Positions 15,936 through 24,228 of a DNA stretch of 64,000 nt are shown piece after piece. Made by a program: the position numbers and the translations under genes. Each line of letters begins with the position of its first letter. Within the stretch, counting starts at the first letter, position 1. The notes beneath the pieces are model-generated. The model saw only the letters and a program-made list of their open reading frames with translations, searched no databases and was not told where the DNA came from. The DNA is from DASVNK01 sp036383895 (GTDB taxonomy: Bacteria; Verrucomicrobiota; Verrucomicrobiia; Limisphaerales; SXQI01). The stretch spans positions 1 to 64,000 of the forward strand of contig DASVNK010000025.1 in NCBI GenBank assembly GCA_036383895.1, given 5' to 3'.

Positions 15936-18692
15936 ATGATGCCGGAGCCCGGAGATCCGACAGGAGGAGCGTATGCCTTTGGTGGCGACGACGGGTGGGA
16001 TCTGTACCGGCTGCTCGTGGAGAACAGTTACGACCTGGTGGGCGAGATCGATGCGAAGGGTAATTACGTTTACATTAATCCGAGCTACTCGCGTTCGCTT
16101 GGCTATAGCGTTGGGGAGATCATCAACAAGGACGCTTTCGAATTTATTCATCCACAGGATCGGGAGAAGGCGCGACGGGAATTAAAGCAACAGGATGGAA
16201 CGACGATTCTGCGGTTCAAACATCAGAACGGGGCGTGGAAATGGTTTGATTGTTCGTTCCGCCAGTTCATGGGACCCGCTGGGCCACGGACAGTTTTGAT
16301 TTCGCGGGACATCAGCGCGCGCAAAGAAGCGGAAATTAAATTTGAAGTGCTCGCTTCGTTAGGGAGCAAATTAAGCGGCGCGAAGACGCAGGTGGAAGCG
16401 GCGCGGGTGATTGCGGATGCGGCGCTGACGTTGATTGGATGGGAGGCTTTCTCGCTCGATCTTTACGATCCGCAGAATGATTTGATTTACCCCGTCTTGA
16501 TGATCGATGAGATCGAGGGGCAGAAGACGGAGATTGCGGCGGATTATCGATCGCGCGCGCCCAGCCCGTTCGTAAGAACAGTGATTAAGGATGGGCCACA
16601 ACGAATTCTGAAGAAGGGAAATGATTTTGATGCGAACCTGCGGCCCTTCGGCGATATCATGCACGCGTCGGCTTCGTTGCTGTTCGTGCCCATTAGTGAA
16701 GGAGGACAGGTGCTGGGAATTGTTTCGATCCAAAGTTACCGGATCAATGCGTTCTCGCGGTCTGACCTGAAGTTATTGCAAATTCTCGCGGGGCATTGCT
16801 CCGGCACGCTCGCGCGCATTCGGGCGGTAGATAATCTTTCGGAGACGCAAGCGCGGTTCGAAGCGTTCATGGAGAACACGCCGGGTGCGGCGTGGATCAA
16901 GGATGAGACGGGGCGCTATATCTACGCGAACCAAACCATCCAAAAGATTTTCGACAAGCCTCCCAAAGACATTCTTTCGAAGACTGATGCCGACATCGTT
17001 GGAGCGGAACCCGCGCAGCAATCACAGAAAGAAGACCAGGAAGTGAGGGTTTCCGGAAAACCGGTGCGCACGGAGAAGAATATTTTCTCGAACGATCAGC
17101 GGCGGTGGTTCGTGTGCAAGTTTCCGTTTCAATCCACGAAAGGCGGAGCGCTGGTCGGTGGACTTGGTTTCGATATCACCGATCAGGTGCAAATGCAGCA
17201 ATCGCTCCGCAGCAGCGAGGAACGATTCCGCGCGCTGTTTGAGACTGCGCCAGTGGCGATTGGGTTGCTGCAGAATGGCAAGCTGCTTTACACGAATCCG
17301 GCGTATCGCCGCATCTTCCAATTTCCAGCGGAGGCTGAAACGACAGGACGCAATTTCATTAACGACATCGCGGCTCCGACTCGGAAGGAACTGCAGGAAT
17401 ATTTCGCGCGGCCGGAAGCGACGCACGCGTCGCTGGCGCCGGTTGAAGTGCGCGGTGTTCGCGCGAGCTCAGAATTTCCGTGCATCATCCAGGTGGCTCC
17501 GATCGAGATGAAAGAAGGGCCGGCGCATGTCGTATTTATTCTGGACATTTCGGAGAAGCGTTCATTGGAAGAACAGTTGTTCCAATCGCAGAAGATGGAA
17601 TCGATCGGGCGCTTGGCCGGCGGAATTGCGCACGATTTTGCGAACCTGCTCACGGTCATTCGAGGGTACGCGGCCCGGTTGGAACGCGGCGTAAGCGAGC
17701 CGGCACCATCGCTGGATGGAATTATCCGCGCGGCGCAAAAGGCGACGGAACTTACGAAGCAGTTGCTCGCGTTCAGCCGGAAACAAACGGTGCAGATCGT
17801 CGAGATGGATCTGAACCGGTCCTTGCACGACACCGGTCACATGCTCGACCGGATCATTGGTGAGGATATCACCTTGCGGCTGCACCTCGCGCCGAACTTG
17901 CCGCCCATTCTTGCGGACACCGGTTTGCTGGAACAACTCGTGGTGAATCTTGGAATCACCGCGCGCGAATTCATGCCCACGGGTGGCAACCTCACTATTC
18001 GCACCACCTACTTCGCTCCGGGCGAGCGACGCGATTTGACGAATGGCTGGGACAAAGGGGGCGTCATGCTCACGATCGAGGACACCGGGCGCGGTATTCC
18101 GAGAGAGGATCTGCCGAACATTTTTGAGCCGTTCCTGAAGACGCGCAGCGGGACGGATACGGCGCTGCGGCTCGCGACGGTTTACGGGATCGTCCAACAG
18201 CACGGCGCAAAGATCGATGTCCAGAGCGATGTCGGAATCGGGACGAAGTTCCAAATCATCTTTCAGGCGACGGCGGTTCCGAAGAAGCCGCGCCGCGCCG
18301 AAACGCGCGAGAAAGCGGCGGACGGAATTATTCTTGTCGTGGAAGATTCGGCCGACCTGCGGCATTTGTTGAAAGATTTGCTGCAGGATAGCGGTTACCA
18401 GGTGATGGAAGCCGAGACTTACAAGGCTGGGCTGGATTTATTCGAAAGCGCGCGCGACCGAATTTCACTGATCATCGCGGATGTTTGCCTGGAGGATGGC
18501 AGCGGGCGCGAACTCGTGCGGCACATTCGCAGCGCCCGGCCCGAGATCAAAGCGATTCTCACCACTGGCTACGATCCGCACCAGATTCGCGGGAAAATGA
18601 ATTTAGGTCCCGAAGAATTGTTCCTGCCGAAGCCATTTGAGCCGGAGGATTTGCTCCAGGCGGTTGAAAGCCTGCTTACGCAGAAGGGTTAA
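15936..18692 (+). CDS. PAS-GAF-PAS-PAS hybrid histidine kinase with degenerate ATP site
   Basis: 918 residues from the ATG at 15936. No membrane segment, so cytoplasmic. Order: PAS (about 22-130), GAF (140-300), PAS (305-418), PAS (425-540), dimerisation/phosphoacceptor domain with H566 in GGIAHDFANLL, ATPase domain (about 655-778), receiver (798-915) with D849, acidic pair E803/D804, T876 and K899. The ATPase domain keeps the G1 box DTGRG (716-720) and F box IFEPF. The N box reads NLGITARE, with T675 where the Mg-binding Asn belongs, and the G2 glycine loop is replaced by DTALRL (741-746). Kinase activity is therefore doubtful although the receiver looks intact. Monocistronic. A start at TTG 15921 would add five residues. 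Confidence 0.88.
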   Translation: MMPEPGDPTGGAYAFGGDDGWDLYRLLVENSYDLVGEIDAKGNYVYINPSYSRSLGYSVGEIINKDAFEFIHPQDREKARRELKQQDGTTILRFKHQNGAWKWFDCSFRQFMGPAGPRTVLISRDISARKEAEIKFEVLASLGSKLSGAKTQVEAARVIADAALTLIGWEAFSLDLYDPQNDLIYPVLMIDEIEGQKTEIAADYRSRAPSPFVRTVIKDGPQRILKKGNDFDANLRPFGDIMHASASLLFVPISEGGQVLGIVSIQSYRINAFSRSDLKLLQILAGHCSGTLARIRAVDNLSETQARFEAFMENTPGAAWIKDETGRYIYANQTIQKIFDKPPKDILSKTDADIVGAEPAQQSQKEDQEVRVSGKPVRTEKNIFSNDQRRWFVCKFPFQSTKGGALVGGLGFDITDQVQMQQSLRSSEERFRALFETAPVAIGLLQNGKLLYTNPAYRRIFQFPAEAETTGRNFINDIAAPTRKELQEYFARPEATHASLAPVEVRGVRASSEFPCIIQVAPIEMKEGPAHVVFILDISEKRSLEEQLFQSQKMESIGRLAGGIAHDFANLLTVIRGYAARLERGVSEPAPSLDGIIRAAQKATELTKQLLAFSRKQTVQIVEMDLNRSLHDTGHMLDRIIGEDITLRLHLAPNLPPILADTGLLEQLVVNLGITAREFMPTGGNLTIRTTYFAPGERRDLTNGWDKGGVMLTIEDTGRGIPREDLPNIFEPFLKTRSGTDTALRLATVYGIVQQHGAKIDVQSDVGIGTKFQIIFQATAVPKKPRRAETREKAADGIILVVEDSADLRHLLKDLLQDSGYQVMEAETYKAGLDLFESARDRISLIIADVCLEDGSGRELVRHIRSARPEIKAILTTGYDPHQIRGKMNLGPEELFLPKPFEPEDLLQAVESLLTQKG

Positions 18693-18762
18693 GCGGCGCG
18701 AAAGTTCCGGAAGTTCACAGTTGCGCAACCCACGCGCGCGGTGAATATTGTCCGCCCTTCGT

Positions 18763-18840
18763 CGGAGCGTAGCTCAGCCTGGCTAGAGCACTTGCTTTGG
18801 GAGCAAGACGTCGCAGGTTCGAATCCTGTCGCTCCGACCA
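18763..18840 (+). tRNA. tRNA-Pro (TGG)
   Basis: Acceptor CGGAGCG pairs with CGCTCCG, discriminator A, CCA encoded. The anticodon stem CTTGC/GCAAG encloses the loop TTTGGGA, giving anticodon TGG. The D arm AGCTCAGCCTGG and T arm GGTTCGAATCC are standard. Confidence 0.96.
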
Positions 18841-18847
18841 TTCTCTT

Positions 18848-19930
18848 TTATTCTTTCGCGCGAATCTCCTGCGAGAATGTTTCGTCGCCAGCCTTTTGCG
18901 CAGCCTTCGTAATTTCTGCGTGCGCTCGCAATTCGTCGAAGGAAGCAGTTCGCTCCACCAAGCCGACCTCGTAAAGGTAACGATCGATTCGTCCATTGAG
19001 GATGGAGCGGCCATCGAACGGCGCTTTGCGTCCGGCGATCTCCGCGTTGCGAATGATGTTCATTGTGCAATTATTGCGCAGCAGGTGGTAGAACTCGGGT
19101 TTGTCGGCGAGGCGGTTGATTTGGGCGACGTAGACTTCAAATAATCTGCGGGCGTCCGCTGGTGACACGTTCAAGCGATAGCGATAGACGCGTTCGTTTC
19201 GATGGTTCGTGCGGAGGCGCACAAGGTCGCGTTCGGTGCCGACGACGTAGAATAGTTCGAAGGCTTTCAACAATCCGGGCAGGGCGCCGAATCGTTCTCC
19301 AACTTCTGGACGTGCTTCAATCGAGACACAAACAGGGCCTGCATTTTCGAAACCGAAGCTGAGGAAGGTGTGCGCCATCGGACCGTCCTTCCAATAGGAG
19401 ATGAATAGGTCGATGGAGTTCAGCCGGGAAAGATCCACTTCACGCTCTTGATAGCGCGCGTCGAAGCCGTCGCGGCTTCGGTAATTGAAATCGCGATAGC
19501 CGGTGATGCGCGCGCGATCGCCTTCGATTTGGATGCTCGGCAGTACCGCGACTTCAGGTTTCCAGTTACGGGTGTGACTCGGACGAAGCGTGAGAAACCA
19601 CGCTAGGACGAGGAGTGTTGCGCAGCTCCACAAAGCGCGCTTTCGCATTCGGCCAGGTTTTGGCGCACGGGTCCACACCCACGCGCTCCAAAGAACGAAC
19701 GCGACCCCCAACGCAAGCCGCCAAGTAGCCTGACCGTTGCCCGCGAAGGAAAGGATCACCGCGACAACCGATGTTGCCACAGCCACGACGGTCGCAACTA
19801 AGACCCGCCGCAGCAAGTAAACAGCCGAATCCCGCCAGGTGACGGTTCCCGCCTGTGCTGGGGCTGGCTCGGTTTCTACCACGGTATGCTTATCGGTCGC
19901 GCGGGGGTGAGATTTCAAGTTTAACCGCAC
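18848..19930 (-). CDS. DUF4105 domain membrane protein
   Basis: About 360 residues if it starts at the GTG at 19930; TTG 19918 and GTG 19882 are alternatives, and the 430-residue open frame to 20140 would run into the S46 peptidase gene. Three N-terminal hydrophobic segments are followed by a soluble domain with 'YRDFNYRSRDGFDARYQEREVDL', 'DLFISYWKDGPMAHTFLSF' and LLRNNCTMNIIR. These match DUF4105, whose conserved His and the Cys in NNCT resemble a papain-like or NlpC-type arrangement. The domain probably faces the periplasm. Function is not established. It ends 8 bases from tRNA-Pro on the opposite strand. Confidence 0.75.
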   Translation of the reverse strand: MRLNLKSHPRATDKHTVVETEPAPAQAGTVTWRDSAVYLLRRVLVATVVAVATSVVAVILSFAGNGQATWRLALGVAFVLWSAWVWTRAPKPGRMRKRALWSCATLLVLAWFLTLRPSHTRNWKPEVAVLPSIQIEGDRARITGYRDFNYRSRDGFDARYQEREVDLSRLNSIDLFISYWKDGPMAHTFLSFGFENAGPVCVSIEARPEVGERFGALPGLLKAFELFYVVGTERDLVRLRTNHRNERVYRYRLNVSPADARRLFEVYVAQINRLADKPEFYHLLRNNCTMNIIRNAEIAGRKAPFDGRSILNGRIDRYLYEVGLVERTASFDELRAHAEITKAAQKAGDETFSQEIRAKE

Positions 19931-19975
19931 TCGACAGGCACAGCGGTTCGACCTATTTTCCCGGGTCTTGGAGGG

Positions 19976-22066
19976 ATGATGAAAATCAAAGCGCAACTGA
20001 CTGCTGCAGTTCTTCTCATGGTAAGCACACCGATGATCGATGGCGACGAGGGCATGTGGCTGTTTAATGACCCGCCACGCAAACTTCTGAAGGAACGTTA
20101 CGGCTTCGAGCCCACCGATGAATGGCTCGAGCACATCCAAAAATCTTCCGTGCGATTCAATAGCGGCGGCTCGGGCTCATTTGTTTCCGAGGAAGGACTC
20201 GTGATGTCGAATCATCACGTGGGTGCGGATTCGATCCAAAAGCTCGGGACAGCGGATAAGAATTATCTGCGCGACGGCTTTTACGCGAAAACGCGCGAGG
20301 AAGAACTGCGTTGCCATGATCTCGAGTTGAACGTGCTGATGAGTATCGAAGACGTAACGGATCGCGTGAAGACTGCGGTTAAGTCCGACATGAAAGCGGA
20401 TGAAGCATTCGCTGCGCGGCGGGCGGTAATGGCCGAGATCGAGAAAGAATCGACGGATAAAACCGGGATGCGCAGCGATGTGGTGACGCTTTTCCAGGGC
20501 GGCAAATATCATCTTTACCGGTTCAAGAAGTACACTGATGTGCGCCTCGTTTTCGCGCCAGAGCAACAAATCGCTTTCTACGGCGGCGATCCCGACAATT
20601 TTGAATTTCCGCGCTACTGCCTCGATTTCTGTTTTTTCCGCGTTTACGAGGACGGCAAGCCGGTAACAGTTCAGCACTACCTCAAGTGGAACGACAAAGG
20701 GCCAGCGGAGAACGAGCTCGTTTTCGTTTCGGGTCATCCGGGCGCGACAAGTCGGTCGCTGACGATGGATGAACTCGAATACAAACGCGACGTTCAGTTT
20801 CCGAACACGATGGAAATGCTCCATCGCATGGAAGTGGCGCTGAATGTTTACAGCTCGCAAAGCCAGGAAAATGCGCGCCGCGCCAAGGATCTTCTCTTCG
20901 GTGTGCAGAACAGCCGCAAAGCACGCGAAGGCGGACTCGCCGGCCTGCTCGATCCGCAGTTGATGAACAAGAAACGCGCCGAAGAGCAACGTCTCAAGGC
21001 GGCGTTTAAAGCTTCCGGCAAACATCAGGGCGCGCTCGACGCCTACGAGAAGATTGCCTCCGCACAAAAGATCATTCGCGAGAATGCCACCCGCTTCAAC
21101 TTCCTGGAAGGCGGTCGTGGATTCAATTCGAAGTATTTCGACATCGCCCGCACTTTGGTTCGCTCAGCTGAAGAACGCGGCAAGCCGAACGGTGAACGGC
21201 TCCGCGAATTCCGCGAGTCCGCGAAAGAATCGCTCGAACTGGAACTGTTCTCGGAAGAACCGATTTATGATGACTTCGAGCAATTGAAGCTCGCTGATTC
21301 GCTGACTTACCTCGTCACGAAGCTTGGGTTCAATGATCCGATCGTGAAAACAGTAATGGCGGGGAAATCGCCGCGCGATCGCGCCTCGGAACTGGTGCTC
21401 GGCACTAAGATGAAGGATGTCGCGGTTCGTAAGGAACTCTATAAGCAGAAGCCGGAAGATTTTAAGAAGTCCGAGGATGCGATGATCAAGCTGGTCCTGG
21501 CGCTTGATCATGAGGCGCGCGCCTTGCGCAAGACGATTGAAGCGCAGGACGAAAATAAACGGCAGGCTTACGGTGAAATTGCTGCCGCGCGTTTTGCGCT
21601 GGAAGGTGCGAACACGTATCCGGACGCGACCTTCACCCTGCGCCTCGCTTTCGGCCAGGCCAAAGGCTACGAGGAAAACGGCAAACAGGTCCCATATCAA
21701 ACCGTTTTTGCCGGCCTCTACGAACGCGCCGCCGAGCACAACAACCAGCCGCCGTTCGATCTGCCGCCGAAGTGGGCGGAACGCAAAGACAAGCTCGACC
21801 TGAACACGCCCTTTAATTTCGTGACCACCTGCGACATTATCGGCGGCAACTCCGGCAGCCCGACCATTAACAAAAACGGCGAAGTCGTCGGCCTGATTTT
21901 TGATGGGAACATTTATTCGCTCGTGTTGGACTTCGCTTACACTGACGTGAAAGCGCGCGCCCAGTCCGTCCATACACGCTCGATCACGGAATCATTGCGG
22001 AAGGTTTATGATGCGCCGCAGCTCGTCGCGGAACTTCTGGGCGAAAAGAAAACAGCCGCGCGTTAA
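19976..22066 (+). CDS. S46 family dipeptidyl-peptidase (DPP7/DPP11-like)
   Basis: 696 residues, the usual length. A signal peptide precedes the mature GDEGMWLFNDPP, the standard S46 N terminus. The catalytic triad is visible: H81 in MSNHHVGADS, the Asp in the FYGGDPDNFEFPRY region and the Ser in IIGGNSGSPTINKNGEVVG, a trypsin-like fold. The enzyme removes dipeptides from peptide N termini in the periplasm. GGAGG (19969-19973) precedes two tandem ATGs. Its stop overlaps the next start by one base (TAATG), so translation is probably coupled to the oxidoreductase. Confidence 0.95.
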   Translation: MMKIKAQLTAAVLLMVSTPMIDGDEGMWLFNDPPRKLLKERYGFEPTDEWLEHIQKSSVRFNSGGSGSFVSEEGLVMSNHHVGADSIQKLGTADKNYLRDGFYAKTREEELRCHDLELNVLMSIEDVTDRVKTAVKSDMKADEAFAARRAVMAEIEKESTDKTGMRSDVVTLFQGGKYHLYRFKKYTDVRLVFAPEQQIAFYGGDPDNFEFPRYCLDFCFFRVYEDGKPVTVQHYLKWNDKGPAENELVFVSGHPGATSRSLTMDELEYKRDVQFPNTMEMLHRMEVALNVYSSQSQENARRAKDLLFGVQNSRKAREGGLAGLLDPQLMNKKRAEEQRLKAAFKASGKHQGALDAYEKIASAQKIIRENATRFNFLEGGRGFNSKYFDIARTLVRSAEERGKPNGERLREFRESAKESLELELFSEEPIYDDFEQLKLADSLTYLVTKLGFNDPIVKTVMAGKSPRDRASELVLGTKMKDVAVRKELYKQKPEDFKKSEDAMIKLVLALDHEARALRKTIEAQDENKRQAYGEIAAARFALEGANTYPDATFTLRLAFGQAKGYEENGKQVPYQTVFAGLYERAAEHNNQPPFDLPPKWAERKDKLDLNTPFNFVTTCDIIGGNSGSPTINKNGEVVGLIFDGNIYSLVLDFAYTDVKARAQSVHTRSITESLRKVYDAPQLVAELLGEKKTAAR

Positions 22067-23220
22067 TGAACAAAGTACGCGTCGGAATCATCGGCCTCGG
22101 CAACATGGGTAAGTACCATGCCGATTATTTGCTCCAGGGGAAAGTGAACCGCTGCGAGCTGACGGCCGTCGCAAGTTCCACGGCTGCGAAGCTGGAGAAA
22201 TACAAATCGCTCAAGACGTTCGCTTCGGGCGAGAAATTGATCCGATCCGGCGAAGTGGATGCGGTGCTGATTGCGACGCCGCATTATTCACACACGACGC
22301 TCGGGATCGAGGCGTTCAAACAAGGCCTGCATGTAATGGTTGAGAAACCAATTTCCGTGCACAAAGCGGATTGTGAGCGATTGATCGCGGCCGCACGCGC
22401 AAATCCAAAACTGATTTTCGGTGCGATGTTCCAACTGCGCACCGAGCCGCGTTACAAAAAGCTCAAGCAACTCATCGATGCCGGTGAACTCGGGCAGATC
22501 GTCCGCGTGAACTGGATCATCACCGATTGGTTCCGGACTGAAGCTTACTATGCGAGCGGCGGTTGGCGCGCGACTTGGAAAGGCGAAGGCGGCGGCGCGC
22601 TGCTGAATCAATGTCCGCACCAGCTCGATTTGCTCCAGTGGCTGGTCGGAATGCCGAGCTGTATTCGCGCTTTCTGCCAATTCGGCCGCTACCACAATAT
22701 CGAGGTAGAGGATAACGTCACCGTCTTCATGGAATATCCAAACGGCGCAACTGGAGTGTTCATCACCAGCACCGGCGAAGCACCCGGCACGAACCGTTTC
22801 GAGATCGCGGGCGACCGCGGCAAGATCGTTTTGGAAGGTGGCAAGATGACCTTCACCCGCAACGAAGCTTCCATGCGCGATTTCAGCAAAACCGCGAAAA
22901 CCGGCTTCGCGCGGCCCGACGTTTGGAATGTCGAAATTCCGATCGAAAATTCCCCCGCCCAGCACGCGACCGTGATGCAAAACTTTGTCGACGCGATCCT
23001 CGACGGCGCGCCGCTCATCGTTCCCGGCGCCGAGGGAACCAACTCGGTCGAAATCGCGAACGCCGCCCTCTACTCCACCTGGACCAAAAATACTGTCGAA
23101 CTTCCGCTCGACAGCGCAGCCTACGAAGCCGCTTTGCAGGAGCAGATTAAGAATTCGCGTTTCGAGAAGAAAGTGGTCGCGACGAGCGACGAAGATTTCG
23201 CGAAATCGTTCATTCGTTGA
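22066..23220 (+). CDS. Gfo/Idh/MocA-family NAD(P)-dependent oxidoreductase
   Basis: 384 residues. Rossmann motif VGIIGLGNMGKYHADYL at the N terminus; VLIATPHYSHTTLGIEAFKQGLHVMVEKPIS contains the EKP motif; the C-terminal sugar-binding part contains GGGALLNQCPHQLDLLQWL. There is no signal peptide, so it is cytoplasmic, unlike the paralogue at 41231-42322. It is coupled to the S46 peptidase gene upstream and followed 43 bases later by a sugar isomerase-like gene, consistent with sugar or polyol oxidation. The exact substrate is unknown. Confidence 0.93.
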   Translation: MNKVRVGIIGLGNMGKYHADYLLQGKVNRCELTAVASSTAAKLEKYKSLKTFASGEKLIRSGEVDAVLIATPHYSHTTLGIEAFKQGLHVMVEKPISVHKADCERLIAAARANPKLIFGAMFQLRTEPRYKKLKQLIDAGELGQIVRVNWIITDWFRTEAYYASGGWRATWKGEGGGALLNQCPHQLDLLQWLVGMPSCIRAFCQFGRYHNIEVEDNVTVFMEYPNGATGVFITSTGEAPGTNRFEIAGDRGKIVLEGGKMTFTRNEASMRDFSKTAKTGFARPDVWNVEIPIENSPAQHATVMQNFVDAILDGAPLIVPGAEGTNSVEIANAALYSTWTKNTVELPLDSAAYEAALQEQIKNSRFEKKVVATSDEDFAKSFIR

Positions 23221-23263
23221 TCCCTCCTTTCGCGTGCTGCTGATTTAATGTATTTTGCCGGAC

Positions 23264-24220
23264 ATGTATTACTTCTCGGGAATTGGTGACGAGGCGGCGA
23301 ATCGGATTGATGACCAGATTCGCGCGATCAAGGCGCTGGGTTGGTCGAACCTGGAGGCGCGGAATGTGGAGGTGCCTGGGTTTCCGAAGGGAAACATTCA
23401 CGACATTCCCGACGCTGCGTTCGACATCCTTGTGGAGAAGGTGCAAGCCGCGGGAGTGACGATCAATTGCTTTGGTTCGGCGATTGCGAATTGGGGGAAG
23501 AAGATCGAGGAGCCGTTCGATTCTTCGCTGGCGGAGGCGCGTCGCGCGATTCCGCGCATGCAACGGCTCGGGACGAAGTTTGTGCGCGTTATGAGCTTCG
23601 CCGTGCGAAAAGAAGAAGACCAGATGGCACAGGAACGGTTCCGTCGATTGCGCGAGGTGACGAAGATGTTTTTGGACGCGGGTATTCAGCCGGTTCATGA
23701 AAACTGCATGAATTACGGCGGGATGGGCTGGCCCTTCACGCTGGAACTGCTGGAGAATGTTCCCGGCCTGAAACTCGTATTCGATACGGCAAATCCGGTC
23801 TTTAATGAAGATCGCAGCAAACCGAAGCCGTGGCCGAAGCAGGATCCATGGGAATTTTATACGCACGTGAAAGAACATGTGGTGCATGTGCATGTGAAAG
23901 ACGCGCGCTGGAACACCGCGAAGAACGACGCGGACTACACCATGCCCGGCGACGGCGATGGCAAGGTGCGCGAAATTCTTACGGATCTGCTCGCTTCCAA
24001 TTACTCCGGCGGAATTTCGATTGAGCCGCACGTTGCGGTAGTGTTTCACGATTCTACCGTCAAGGCGTCGGACGAAGACATGTTCAATACCTTTGTTGAG
24101 TATGGCCGCCGGCTGATGCTTTTGGTGGATGATATTTACGTGCAGTTGAAATTGCCCGAAGCGCAGAAGAACGCGCGGTTGATGGCCGCCGGTTCTTACG
24201 AGTCGATCGCGCGCGCGTAA
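23264..24220 (+). CDS. Sugar phosphate isomerase/epimerase-like TIM barrel protein
   Basis: About 318 residues from the ATG at 23264; a TTG at 23255 adds three. Xylose isomerase-like TIM barrel features: GWSNLEARNVEV near the start, PVHENCMNYGGMGW, LVFDTANPVFNEDR, VVHVHVKDARW and GGISIEPHV, in which the E, D, H and E residues form the divalent metal site. It is likely to isomerise or epimerise a sugar, or act as a dehydratase on an inosose-type product, together with the Gfo/Idh gene 43 bases upstream. Confidence 0.85.
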   Translation: MYYFSGIGDEAANRIDDQIRAIKALGWSNLEARNVEVPGFPKGNIHDIPDAAFDILVEKVQAAGVTINCFGSAIANWGKKIEEPFDSSLAEARRAIPRMQRLGTKFVRVMSFAVRKEEDQMAQERFRRLREVTKMFLDAGIQPVHENCMNYGGMGWPFTLELLENVPGLKLVFDTANPVFNEDRSKPKPWPKQDPWEFYTHVKEHVVHVHVKDARWNTAKNDADYTMPGDGDGKVREILTDLLASNYSGGISIEPHVAVVFHDSTVKASDEDMFNTFVEYGRRLMLLVDDIYVQLKLPEAQKNARLMAAGSYESIARA

Positions 24221-24228
24221 TTGCAGGA

